A stretch of DNA of 64,000 nt from Psoroptes ovis (GCA_002943765.1 PQWQ01000033.1:5001-69000), one strand, 5' to 3'. Positions 1 to 11,264 are shown, numbered from the stretch's first letter. Numbers and translations: made by a program. Notes: generated by a model from the letters alone, not told the origin.

Positions 1-2279
1 TCATTACTATCAACACTGTCTGACCATGAACGATGTGCTGACCACTGGAGCAAAACTTACCGGTAAGTAACTTAACAAATACAAATAATCAAAATAATTA
101 TGAAATGTCTTTATTCAGTGGATGGAAATTGCGTCGGTTCAATAAACAAAAGCCGCACTGGCGTCGATTGGATCACATTCGAACAAGTTCTTAGTCGAAG
201 CAAACATTTCGCCGATGGTCTCTGGCATTTAGGATTGAAGCCGCAATCAACTTTCGGAATTTATTCGATGAACACACCGGAATACACGATCGCCGAATAT
301 GCATGTTACCGACATTCAATCGTTGTGATTCCAATCTACGAGACTCTTGGCTCCAACATATGTGCTTTCATCGCAAAACAAGCCGAACTGAGCACTGTTT
401 TTTGTGATAATTTGGACCGAGTGGTGAATGTATTGAATAATGCTAACCATTTTCAATTTCTCAGACATATCATCGTATCGCATTTTGATGATGAAACTGT
501 GTCGAATACCGACAACCAGCAACGGCTTGAAACACTCAAATCCAAAGCTCACTCGATGGCTTTATCATGTAATTCCATTTTTTGATTATTTTTGATGAAT
601 CTAATCACATAGATCTTAGTACATAGCATGCAGGAAATTGAACAATTGGGCCAACAAAACATTCAGCCAGATCATCCGCCCGGCGTCGATGATTTGGCTG
701 TCATTTGCTACACCAGCGGTACCACCGATGCTCCAAAAGGTGTCATGTTATCGCACAAGAATATTGTGGCCAATTTCTCGACAATCATGTTTCATTTGGA
801 TGAGTATCATATCGTCAACACTGACGTGCTCATTTCATATTTGCCTCTTGGTCACATGTTTGAGCGAATTTGCGAGGTTTGTCCGATGTGTCAAATATCA
901 AAAACAACACAAATAACATGATTCATTGCAGGCTGGCACTTTGGCTGCTGGTGGCAAAATTGGATATTTCAGTGGAGACATCAAGCGTCTGTCTGATGAT
1001 ATGAAGATCATTAAGCCCACATTCTTCCCCTGTGAGTATCAATGAAGATATGAATGTAAATAATATAAATTGTGACAAATCAAATGCAGGTGTACCTCGT
1101 GTGCTGAACAAAATATACAGTAAAATACAGGCAAATGTCAGTGGCAGCTCGTTGAAATCGTGGTTGCTTCAAACTGCATTCGAATCAAAGCTACGTCAAT
1201 ACGAGAATGGAATCTTTGATAATAATACCATTTGGGATGTTCTCATTTTCAACAAAATACGTGCTTTGCTCGGTGGCAACGTTCGTCTGATTCCAGTCGG
1301 TTCAGCTCCAATCAACGGCAAAGTGCTTAATTTCTTACGATGTGCACTCGGATGTCATATTCTTGAAGGGTATGGCCAAACTGAATGCGTATCAGCAGCC
1401 ACCGTAACCACCATTGGCCACTATGAAACTGATCATGTCGGTGTTCCATTAAATGCAGTTTGTATCAAATTGGTTGATGTGCCCGAAATGGATTATCTTG
1501 TCTCACAGGGAAAGGGAGAAGTTATGATTAAAGGATCAATCGTGTTCAAAGGCTATTACAAAGATCCTAAAAAAACAGAAGCCACAATCGATAAAGATGG
1601 ATGGCTCTCCACTGGGGACATTGGCAAATTCAATCAGGTATTTTTTTTTTTTTTGGAAAAATGATCAAAATCAATTAAAAATTGTTATTTGGCATCAGGA
1701 TGGAACCATCAAAATCATCGACAGAAAGAAGGACATTTTCAAGTTAGCACAAGGCGAATATATTGCTCCCAGCAAAATAGAAGATGTTCATATGCAATCA
1801 CCTTTTATTGCGCAAATCTTTGTTTATGGAGACAGCTATAAATCATGTCTGATTGCCATTGTTGTTCCTAATACGACTGTTGTACAAGAAGAGTTTAAAA
1901 CACGTGGCAAAATGCTCGATACGAGTAATGACGATGCAATGCGCAACAATCAGGTTTGTATGAATAAAACATTATGTTCACAGACTGATTGATTAATGAC
2001 AAACATAGGAACTGAAACAATTCATGATGGAAGAATTGCAGAAATGGAACAACATTGCTAAATTGAAATCTTTCGAAAAAGTACGCGATATTTATCTTTA
2101 CCCTGAAGGATTCACCATCGAACAGGGTTTACTGACACCTACGCTCAAAAACCGAGTAAGCATTCGATTCATTGATGTGACTGTCTAATCAAAGTTTATT
2201 ACCTTTAATCGTACAGCGATTCGCATTAAAGAATCATTTCAAAAAGCAAATCGAAGATCTCTACTCCAAACTGGAATAA
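1..2279 (+). CDS. ACSL: Long-chain acyl-CoA synthetase (ACSL1/5/6 type), 5' end outside window
   Basis: It activates long-chain fatty acids to acyl-CoA with ATP at ER or outer mitochondrial membranes. The eight visible exons are 1-62, 119-568, 620-876, 932-1031, 1090-1637, 1699-1953, 2009-2155 and 2217-2279. All phases agree and give about 626 residues; the N-terminal membrane anchor lies upstream of the window. Visible adenylate-forming motifs are the P-loop YTSGTTDAPKG, then YLPLGHMFER, EGYGQTE, the acyl-CoA synthetase signature DGWLSTGDIG and the hinge/lysine segment IIDRKKDIFK. The C-terminus IEDLYSKLE is typical of the family. The usual P-loop Gly-Asn is Asp-Ala here, which looks conservative. 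The intron after 1637 starts with a T-rich run. An AATAAA lies at 2365. The family is confident; the exact paralogue is not. Confidence 0.93.
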
Positions 2280-2364
2280 TACGAGGCCATATCCAATGAT
2301 GGAATCATTAAACTATACGTGATGCATTTGTTGTATTTGCTTAATTAATCAATTTCTTAGTTTA

Positions 2365-2376
2365 AATAAATTTATT
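2365..2376. terminator. Palindromic polyadenylation signal shared by convergent genes
   Basis: AATAAATTTATT is its own reverse complement, so it reads AATAAA on both strands. It lies 86 nt after the ACSL stop (+) and 3 nt after the stop of the convergent secreted-protein gene (-). One 12-bp site could therefore specify 3' end formation of both transcripts with very short UTRs. Use on both strands is inferred. Confidence 0.5.
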
Positions 2377-2379
2377 CAA

Positions 2380-2979
2380 TTAACACTGACAAAAACATTT
2401 ATATGCTTTCATTCCTGATTCGACCAACGAGTGGTATCTACTGCCTGATACAAACTGACTGGCCACATAGTTGGCATTATCCGCCACTTTCAAATCGAAC
2501 CACCATCCCGGCAAAAATCGCGTCAGGTTATTGTCCACGTTTTCACATGCAGTCAGTTTAGGCCGAGCGTTGCATGCAGCCACGTTTGCGTCGCCAATAT
2601 TAAGAACTTGTCGAAAAAGCGTCTGAAATGTTTGCAGTAAGCTGGCTGCACTTTGTCGAGTCTGATGACTATGATCTGGCTGAGTTTGGCCAAACATACG
2701 GTCAATTAATTGAGACGAGATGACTGCATCCACAAATTGCTTATCTATTCGACGACGACGAGCTGCAGCTGCCGCTGTTGCCGCTTCAGCTGATGAGATC
2801 AATCCGAATTTTTCGGCCGTACTGGTCATATGACGGGCAAAATCCATGCAGTTCATAAAATTGAAATTAACCAACGAAGATGCCAAATCATCTGGCGCAG
2901 ATTCTTGGCATTGAACCAAGCTTAAGATGCAAATGAAAATCACTAAACTGGTTAAGATTGCCATGTTTATTTGATGCAT
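2380..2979 (-). CDS. Orphan secreted protein, alanine-rich, six cysteines
   Basis: I do not recognise the family. This single-exon frame encodes 199 residues. A second Met at residue 6 begins the better signal peptide (MAILTSLVIFICILSLVQC), so translation may start there. After cleavage the chain has one Cys at about residue 44 (NCMDF), two in the middle (AACNARPKLTAC) and three at the end (KCFCQC). That suggests a small disulphide-bonded extracellular protein. An alanine run followed by four Arg (AAAAARRRR) near residues 69-77 resembles a low-complexity linker or processing site. The gene is convergent with ACSL and lies about 220 nt downstream of the next secreted orphan on the same strand. 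No function is assigned. Confidence 0.6.
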   Translation of the reverse strand: MHQINMAILTSLVIFICILSLVQCQESAPDDLASSLVNFNFMNCMDFARHMTSTAEKFGLISSAEAATAAAAARRRRIDKQFVDAVISSQLIDRMFGQTQPDHSHQTRQSAASLLQTFQTLFRQVLNIGDANVAACNARPKLTACENVDNNLTRFLPGWWFDLKVADNANYVASQFVSGSRYHSLVESGMKAYKCFCQC

Positions 2980-3197
2980 TGATTAATGATCACCACAAAC
3001 ACAAACATCAAAATGAACAGTTGTCACGTTTGAAATGAAAATTTTAATTTGAAAAACAATCAGAATACATGATGTATCCTCGATTTGAGTGGTTATGATT
3101 AGTTTTGTTTTGACAATTAAATTATAATAAATGCAATTCATCCAAAAATATTTTACAAAATCAATCAATCAATAAATAGTTTATTTTCATAATCAAA

Positions 3198-4182
3198 CTA
3201 ATGACGCTCATGATCATCACGTCTCTCCACTATTTGATGTGTGTGATTGGTTTGATTGGCCATCTGATTGACTTTGGACCAGTTTAATTGGTTCTCATTT
3301 TTATCCTCTCTTTTTACCGGCAGTAATCCTATTCGATGTCTGAAATCGGGAATTGGAGAGGCAATCAATGGATTAGCATATGTCAATGGTACGCGCACTG
3401 GATACAAGGAACTGGCAGCTGTGATGAGGGGATTGTATTGTTGTCCATAAGGTCGATAAGGCATAATCTGATTTGCAATCGGAGGCGATACTGCATTATA
3501 AGCATATGATGGTATCGATGGCATATAACGATATCTTGGCATATAAAACTGATTCATCGTAGGAAACAATGGAACAGTTATTGGTCGAATCATACTTGAT
3601 GCTGTGTTCATGAATGTCGCTGGCCGGGCACCATAGTTATACAATGGATTCACTGGACCATAATAACCACCGAGGGATGACCAAGATGGACGAGTTGAGC
3701 TCGCATATAAGGATTGATCAGTTGGACGCACAAACGGAACGAATTCTGATGCTGCTGCTCTTGTGGGACTGATCATTGAATAACGATTAGGGAATAATGG
3801 CGCCATATTCGGTGGTCGAACAGAATTCAATGACTTTACGTTTGGCCATAAAACTGTCGGATACCAACTGTCCCAGTCTGCTTCTGATAAGGCAGGATAT
3901 GGTCGAGGTCGATGCAATGAGCTTGATGCTGAGGATAATCGAAAATTCATTGGGAAAGGAGGACGACGCATATTACTGACAGGCAAAGGATTGCTGTTGA
4001 TTGGTCGATGAATTTTGTTGTTGTGATTATGACTCAAATGCTGATTCGGACGTTGCTGTTCAGGATTCGGTACGAAAGCATCATTACTGTTTGTTTGATG
4101 ATCTTCAAAATCTTGGTATGGATGTCTGTTTTGATTGATACCATGGCCCAATAAATGATGATTGTTTTGTTGTTGAGCAATA

Positions 4183-4222
<40 letters not shown>

Positions 4223-5306
4223 TACCATTTCCATTACGACTGTCTTCCATGTGTCCATCATTTGCCATTTTAGTGTCTTGATCCGAGTCCAAAGTGTCAT
4301 CATCATTCGAATGTTCAAAATCCGAGAATTGATCCTGTTGTGGCATTTTGACTCGATTTCCAAATGATGTTTGTGCTGAGGCATACAAATCATTGGGGTA
4401 AACATTTTGTTGGCCATTCAATGGAATAGGCTCAAATTGTGGTTTGGACGATGATGATGCGGCCATTATTTGATTGGTCGTTTGCAAAGGAATCGGAGCC
4501 AGTCGTGTTGCTGGCATCGACGAGGCACTCAATTCCTGTGTGCGCATAAATACAGGCTGCTGCAAAAATACATTGGAACTAATTGGTGGAGGGGCAAATG
4601 AGGACCAAGTGTTTTGAGGTAAATACCAAGAACTTGGCAGAGGAATAGAGGAAATGTTATGTTTAGGGGTCAGCAAATCAATGGTATCCACTGAAGATGA
4701 TAAACCCAACAATTTGGATGGCTTCATGTCATTCAAAAGTTTTGGAAACGATTTGATTGCTTTGGTTGCCTTCTCTGCACTGGTTGATACCAATTCACCG
4801 ATTCGACGTCCAAGCGTTATCATGGTCTTATTCTTGATGGCAGATTTGACTTGCTGCTGTGTCATTTGTGAGGATACGCCTGGCCCCAACAAAGTACTCA
4901 TATCAACTGGATACAAAGGAGGTGGCAAAAAATAGTTGAGATATTCTGCATCCGAATCGCTCACAAAACTGCTCAGATTACTGTTATCAATAAGCATGGG
5001 ACTGTCCAAATTGATTGCAGAAGGATTGGCGACTGCATCGATCGATGCTTCAGTGGTGGTCGTCGATGTATTTAAGTGAGATCGATGCTTTCTATCCGAA
5101 TTAACAACAGCAGCAATAGCAGCAGCCATTAAATGATCATAATCAGGCGTTGAATGGTTTTGATTGACATTTTTGTTCGTTTTTTGACTGTTGGACATCA
5201 TTCGCTGACTTAGAGGATCTGACGAACGCGACTGGTACTCGAAACATTTGCTGGTGGCCGATGTCAATGATATGAATATAATCAGCCAAACATTTAAGGC
5301 CATCAT
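3198..5306 (-). CDS. Orphan secreted Asn/Pro/Tyr-rich protein
   Basis: I do not recognise the family. The frame is open to 5327, but the best start is Met-Met-Ala at 5306. A splice-acceptor-like TTTTATCACAG lies just before it, so the seven upstream codons are probably intron; this gives about 702 residues. MALNVWLIIFISLTSATSKC looks like a signal peptide, with a single Cys at the mature N-terminus. The chain is low complexity: a Ser/Thr-rich first third, a poly-Asn run of about 12 residues encoded by an ATT/AAT microsatellite near 4185-4216, His/Asn/Gln-rich stretches, and a C-terminal third rich in Pro, Tyr, Arg and Trp with recurrent RP/YP pairs. Such composition suits a matrix, cuticle or secretory-gland protein, but nothing here proves that. 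No transmembrane segment follows the signal. Confidence 0.6.
4184..4216. repeat. ATT/AAT microsatellite encoding poly-Asn
   Basis: Uninterrupted trinucleotide tract within the orphan secreted gene. It is in frame and read as consecutive AAT (Asn) codons on the minus strand, so its length is expected to vary between individuals. Confidence 0.85.
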
Positions 5307-5327
5307 GATTTCTGTGATAAAACACAA

Positions 5328-6993
5328 TACAAATAGAAGAATATTAGTTTTATTTCATCAAAATAAGACTGGGAAATGGCATCGGGATAAAACGAATTGT
5401 GTTAATCTGTGAATTATTCATGCATTTGATTGATCAGATGAATGGGAATAAAGTGATCGGATTGATAAGAAGACAATTGACAAATCACGTTGACCATTTT
5501 AATAAATTGAATGTTTGAATATTTCTAATAGTTTGATTGTTTGAATGACTGACTGAAGAGATTTATTTTTAGTAGCAAACGACATGCATGGCTGTGTACT
5601 TATTGCGTCCATCAGTGGCGAGAATAATATCCGCCATTTGAGATGACCAATTAATTCATATTCCGTCCATCTTAAATAAAGGATGGGCAGCGACCAACCG
5701 TGATGAAACAATAATATTTTCACATTTTGTTCTAATAATTTGTCCATTTATGTACACCGAATAAGCACACAGAAACAATCAAATCATTAATGGCGATGAT
5801 TTGATTATGGTCATGCAAATGTGCTCCACAAACGATGGCCATTAACTGGACAATGAGAGCATAAACAACTGCATTCTGATCATCTTTTTGCATAGACTTT
5901 GCTACATTCAAATCAATCACTCCTCTCTGTGAAAGTGTCACCAAGCTCCATCGACAGAAAAATGTTGTCATCATCAGTCATCAATCAATCAATCAGTGAA
6001 CCGTTTAATAATGGCCAACATGACGTGAGAACCCTCAAATTTAGCAGAAATGGAAATATTTTCTTAACATAACCTTCATGAATGGAAGGAATCGAGGACG
6101 ATTAATCGTGTCATTTGTTCAAACAAAGTAACAACAACACAATAGATCATAAGGAGAATGACGATTCATTTAATTCATTGATTAATAGTAAATCATTGTA
6201 TTAATCGAGGTTAATCGCTTGGCGATCAATTCATTAAAATAGGCTTTACCTGATTTCATTTGCATCATATTGGCCTGCGGATTGTTGATTGTTTTCTGAT
6301 GTTTAGTTCAATAGTTTTTTTTGTTCAGCAAAAATTACGGATTAAGATCACCAGATTCACGAAATTATGACAAAATAAAATGAACAAACACAATTCATTC
6401 ACTTTGAATGTTGAGCAAATTAAACACAATCAAATAATTCATTTGACGACCTTCTCCGACGATGATCAAACGGTTTATGAATGTTTTAATGTTTTGTAAG
6501 GTAAATGTTTTGATCAATCCATCCGAAAATGTTAACTCCTACGACTCTTTCGGTTATTTGATCGCCAAAGAGTAACCGTCACAAAAACATAATACAAGAG
6601 AATTAAGCAAACAACAACACAAACTTGATTCAAAACTAATGATTATCATCTTAAACACTACTCTATGACTGACAACAATTGACTACTGCAAAACATTGTT
6701 GAACTTGAAGATTAAGCCGGTCGTCACATAAAGCACAATGATTTGAATCATGATCATCATTTAGTGATTTATATATGCATCATTTCGCATCATTGATTAT
6801 TCATTGATAGCACAAATAACAGTACACGCGATCCCCTCCTAATTGCCATTTGATCCGGCTAATTAATCCCTTGATTTTCACTACAAATCAATCACAATCG
6901 ACCTGATTGCGCAGACAAACACAAACATTGATTGAGTAAATATTCATCACTTTATTCATTGATCCATTTAATTCGAGCAAAATCACACACTTC
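5328..6993. other. Intergenic, no gene recognised
   Basis: AT-rich DNA between the start of the orphan secreted gene and the Argonaute stop. Two minus-strand open frames of about 80 codons (5499-5747 and 5732-5974) show no domain or splice context and are treated as chance. The stretch near 5300-5400 may hold the non-coding first exon and promoter of the secreted orphan. Confidence 0.5.
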
Positions 6994-8731
6994 TTATCGG
7001 TTCGACACCAATTCTTTTCCTTCCATCGTCTCCATTTGCCATTTGGCATACTGCTCAGCTGATTCCAAACAAACAGGCACATCGTTGACCAGCATACAGT
7101 TACAGTGACACAATACAAAGCACAGGTGGGCCAATTCTTCGCGAGACATGTCCATTTCGTCCAACAAAACATGATATTTTGTTGGTCGGACATGTTTCAG
7201 TCCATGTTTAGAATTATCGGTAAAAACACAAAACCAAGCATAGCTTTGGATTGAATCTTTGATGACTGGCATAAAGGATGATTGTGCCAATATCGCGCAA
7301 TGTTCAGCTGTCTCCAATACTTCTGCATCATCCGTAATGATCAGACAATCGCGGGGCTTCTTTTCAACCAGCAACAAAGTCACTTGTGTCGGCGACTGCT
7401 TGTCATCCATAACTTGTTTGATTTGACTGACCATATCAAAGAATAAACTTTTGTCCATTTTCTGCTGGAAAAAGAATAAATTTCTAAATATCAAAATGTA
7501 TGATGGATAACAATCATTTATGCCATGATATTCTTCCATAACGAGCTCAGCATCGAATTGCTGCATAGACAGCCATTTATTCTGCTTGCGATTGATTGAA
7601 ATGCACAAACATTGCATAGAAATTGTCGTATCTTTGCGTTCATACCATCCAATTGTCATGATTCGATCCAAATCAAGCGACTTGGGCAAAACTAGTGTCA
7701 AATACTCTGCATGTGTTTGATTATAAATACAACACATTTGAATCAATAATCGAATGATTGATTCATCATCCACATCGTGTTGAGCCAAAAGTTGATTCAA
7801 AACAAAATGAAAAACTTTCAATTGATCTCTGCTCGAAGAGTAAAACTGGCAAATATTAATCACTTGCTCAGTGCCCAAAGTTTCGACCAATGAACATTCT
7901 ATTCAAATGAGAAAAGATAAATAATTCAAATAATCAAGCATAATGCTGTATAATCAAACCTTGATCAATGATCAAAATGACCATTATTAATGATGATTGA
8001 TTATTGCATAAACGACCATAAAAATTATCCATTTCTTGATGCCAACTTATTTTGATTGATTCACAGCCAACACAATTTTCTTCACGCAACCAATGTATTT
8101 GGTATTCATTTGCTTTATTGATTATTCCATCTTTTAATGATTGCAATTCACCATTTCGTCGCTTAGCATCATCTGTCAAACAAATGATTGCCCACTGGAA
8201 ATTGGTTTCTTGATATTTTATTGATGATCGCATCACTGGTGATGGCAATAGTTGAGCATCGTATTCGATTGGTTTCAGATCGATTTCGATTTGTTGTTCT
8301 CGAATGGATTCGGCCAAATTTGTGATATACTTTTCGATTCTTTTAAAACACTGAACAGGTGCTAAACGAGCTTTACGACGCACAATTTCAGTGCATTGAG
8401 GCGACATTTCGGTGATCAGTTTGAAATCATCATCGACAGTATACAACTTGACGCAAATATTTATCAAATGTTTGAGTGAACCATCTGGCCATTCGGCTTG
8501 TATCACTTCGAATGTAAAACCGGCCACTATCTGAAAGGATTGCTGTTTCATATTGGTTTGGTGGACATACACCGAATCTCTGTGATCAATGAATTTTCCA
8601 TTTTTGCGACATAAATAATGCAATTTTAGATGTTTTCTTATTATTTTTACTAAATCTGATTCCAAATCTGGATCTTCCAATCGAACAATAAAATAATTTG
8701 ATTTCATTGGGGCAATTTTTACAATTTGCAT
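6994..8731 (-). CDS. Divergent Argonaute, PAZ-less and slicer-dead
   Basis: Two exons, 8731-7960 and 7898-6994, join in phase (intron 61 nt) to give 558 residues; family Argonautes are about 850. The C-terminal PIWI end is diagnostic: RPTKYHVLLDEMDMSREEL at about 495-513, then LCFVLCHCN. MID-like features include FQWAIICL near 178-185 and a LIMVILIIDQ strand near 248-257. The segment KLITEMSPQCTEIVRRKARLAP (104-125) matches the linker right after PAZ, yet only about 100 residues precede it. PAZ is therefore missing or reduced to its last strand. Catalytic positions are degenerate: the first Asp block reads MTIGWYERK (338-346), the second reads IFRN (394-397) instead of YRD; only His500 remains. 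A stop lies in frame 13 codons upstream of the start. A role in small-RNA binding without cleavage is inferred. Confidence 0.8.
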
Positions 8732-9038
8732 TTTTTTAGTATTTTCGGATATTGGCAGGTGAAATTAGACAGTCAGGCAAACAATTCGAAAATTCAATAA
8801 ACAAATTTTCAAATTAACCAGTGACGATGATTATGTTGCTAAATGAATATGCGTGTTCCTGATGAGATAACACAGGTTTTCCATTTGAACCGATTAGGTG
8901 GCAATAGTCATTACTATTTTCTATATTTAACACACACTTATTTCCATTTCATGGCACATTAGTAATATTCACTATTTCCATTTCAGATAATGATAGGCAT
9001 TCGCCAAACAAATTCATCTGTAAAAAACAAAAAAATGG

Positions 9039-9155
9039 TGGCAGAGGTGGGATTCGAACCCACGCCCCCGAAGAGACTGGTGTGTTAAAATAGTCAACTA
9101 TATTTAATGTTAAATATCCTTAAACCAGCGCCTTAGACCGCTCGGCCACTCTACC
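9039..9155 (-). tRNA. tRNA-Leu: tRNA-Leu(AAG) with a 35-nt intron
   Basis: On the minus strand the 5' half GGTAGAGTGGCCGAGCGG is followed by an anticodon stem CTGGT and loop TTAAGG, giving anticodon AAG. An intron of about 35 nt (9117-9083) sits after position 37, the canonical eukaryotic site. The 3' half has stem ACCAG, a long class-II variable arm, T-arm GTGGGTTCGAATCCCAC, an acceptor strand CTCTGCC pairing with GGTAGAG, and discriminator A. The D-arm matches animal Leu-AAG genes closely, which favours AAG over a shifted UAA reading. Total 117 nt; mature about 82 nt. Confidence 0.93.
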
Positions 9156-9479
9156 TGATTGCAAAGGGATGATCATAGGAACACTTTTAATTGAGTTGAT
9201 CGAAAAATAAAAGTTTAGTGATGCTGAATCATATCAAATCGAAAAAACACAACAAACAAATGATTATTCGGACAGAAAGCCAAAATTGAGGCAAAAATCA
9301 ACATGAATGTGAATAAACATGTGTCGTCATCAACATGTGTTTATATGTGAGATGAGCCACAATCGAAATGTTAATGCGCAAGTATCATTCATAAGCGATC
9401 ATGTGCATCAAACTGTTTGATCAACAAAACTTTGATGAAAACAATTGAACAAGTGTGCTGATATGGCCATCGGTTCAAA

Positions 9480-11264
9480 ATGTATCTCGTCGCACTTGCC
9501 ATTCTGATTGTGATAATATCATCCACTTCGTATGCCATTCATTCGATTTCAATTGATTTACCATCATCATTACAATTAATTAATAATCATTGGACTGATG
9601 GAAACGTACAATTCCATAGCGATCATTGGAATTGTTGGCCTCCACCACTTCATTCATCATGTCATTGTTTAGTGAATTTCACATGCAACAACAATCAACT
9701 AGTCAACGCTGATCATGATGACAATTTACTCATTTGGCTTCGTTGTTTTCATTTGAACACAGCCGAACACTCCTTACTGTTCAAACGATTCCTACAAACA
9801 TCTTCGCGTAATTTAATCGAATCAGCCCACGGCGATGTGACACGCTGTTTATCTGAACAAAACGAAATCATTTTTCCATCTCAGGTGCCATTACGTGTCG
9901 ATTTCAGTGAATGTAGTGCCAACATCATCATCGATTCCTTTGATCATGCATCATCACACCCAAATAATAACTTTTATTCACTCAAATCCCTGTCCATTAC
10001 TCATTCTAATTTGAATGCAATTCCTACGTCGATATCTCAGCATTTCGACAAATTACATTCATTAAATTTGACAGGCAATCAATTGACAGATTTCGATGCT
10101 GAAAAAATGAATATTTCTACTGACAACAAATTGCAGATTATCGATCTGAGCAACAATCAAATATCGAGCATTAATCTAAGTAGATTTGCATCACTCAAAT
10201 CAGTAAATTTGTCGCAAAATGTGCTGAGTAATTTGAATGCGAATGCAATCAAACCAAATGAACATTTTTATGAATTAGATTTGAATATTGGCAATAATCC
10301 ATGGAATTGTAGTCGTGATTTGGAATGGTTAGTTAATTTGGTGGCTGCCATTGTCGACCATAAGAATGGCAATCACTTGACTGATGATCCACCAATCAAT
10401 CAAATGAATAATCGTGTCAATTTGTTTCACAGTAACGAACCAGAATGTAATGAACCGAGCGAAGCTAAAATGTTTCCATTCTCAGTTTGGAAATCAGTAA
10501 AGGAATCGAGCATTTGCAGTACTTGTAGTTGTTACTTGAAGGATAAATATGCAAGAGTTGGCTATCGATATGTATCGATCAATTGCACTAATCGTAATTT
10601 GCAATCATTACCAAGTCATTTGCCCAAAAACACCAAAATACTCGATCTTTCTGGTAATCAAATACGTAATTTGAACCCATTAAGCAAATATCATCATGGA
10701 GAATTGTCCAAATGGGCCCACATCAACAAAATCATTCTAAGCGATAATTTACTCGAATCATTGGATGGTCTCGAATCAATTCGTTCGATCGTTTTTCTTG
10801 ACATTTCTGGGAATCTGTTGACTGAAATCCCGTATCATATTGTGAATAAAGTATTGTCCAGCAACAAAATTGACAAGTTTCGAATAGGTAATAATCCATA
10901 TGTTTGTGACTGTAACACTGTCAAATTACAGAAATGGCTGCATAATAATTATCGAATCATTTTGGACATTAAACAAGTTCGCTGTGGTGATTTGCGACCA
11001 GATCTTCTGCAAAATGAATCTTTTCACTTGGATCAATACCCAATGATTGAACAAGCATTACAAAGTGAATTTTTGAAACAAGAAATTCTTCAAATTAACA
11101 GCGTCCATTTGTGTCCCATCTCCGATTCAATGTTGGATGCATTGGACTTGATAAACATTATTTTGGCCACATCAATTCTTTTGTTAATTATCAAAGTTGT
11201 TTATGATTACATGTGGCAAAAAAGGACTGGCAAATTGCCTCGTTTCTTTAAATTAAATGTTTAA
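9480..11264 (+). CDS. Toll-like leucine-rich-repeat receptor lacking a TIR domain
   Basis: Single exon, 594 residues. A signal peptide (1-19) is followed by a Cys-rich N-terminal part, then LRRs around 165-270 (LHSLNLTGNQLTDF, LQIIDLSNNQISSINL). A first C-cap begins at NPWNC (274-278). A mid-protein N-cap follows (CSTCSCY, 346-352, and INCTNRNLQSLPSHLP). More LRRs lie at 385-455 and a second C-cap starts at NPYVCDCNTVKLQKWL (472-487). The order LRR, C-cap, N-cap, LRR, C-cap, then one transmembrane helix (about 555-574) is the multi-cysteine-cluster layout of arthropod Toll receptors. Only about 20 basic residues follow the membrane, and no TIR domain or further exon fits before the convergent canopy gene, whose stop is 33 bp away. 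It may be a decoy or co-receptor; that is inference. An AATAAA lies at 11279. Confidence 0.85.
   Translation: MYLVALAILIVIISSTSYAIHSISIDLPSSLQLINNHWTDGNVQFHSDHWNCWPPPLHSSCHCLVNFTCNNNQLVNADHDDNLLIWLRCFHLNTAEHSLLFKRFLQTSSRNLIESAHGDVTRCLSEQNEIIFPSQVPLRVDFSECSANIIIDSFDHASSHPNNNFYSLKSLSITHSNLNAIPTSISQHFDKLHSLNLTGNQLTDFDAEKMNISTDNKLQIIDLSNNQISSINLSRFASLKSVNLSQNVLSNLNANAIKPNEHFYELDLNIGNNPWNCSRDLEWLVNLVAAIVDHKNGNHLTDDPPINQMNNRVNLFHSNEPECNEPSEAKMFPFSVWKSVKESSICSTCSCYLKDKYARVGYRYVSINCTNRNLQSLPSHLPKNTKILDLSGNQIRNLNPLSKYHHGELSKWAHINKIILSDNLLESLDGLESIRSIVFLDISGNLLTEIPYHIVNKVLSSNKIDKFRIGNNPYVCDCNTVKLQKWLHNNYRIILDIKQVRCGDLRPDLLQNESFHLDQYPMIEQALQSEFLKQEILQINSVHLCPISDSMLDALDLINIILATSILLLIIKVVYDYMWQKRTGKLPRFFKLNV

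Noticed and set aside
5499..5974. Two ~80-codon minus-strand frames upstream of the Argonaute
   Set aside because: No recognisable motif, no supporting splice sites and composition like surrounding intergenic DNA.
9480..11264. Toll-like gene as a truncated pseudogene
   Set aside because: The frame is open for 594 codons, with intact signal peptide, capping cysteines, membrane helix and a poly(A) signal shortly after the stop.
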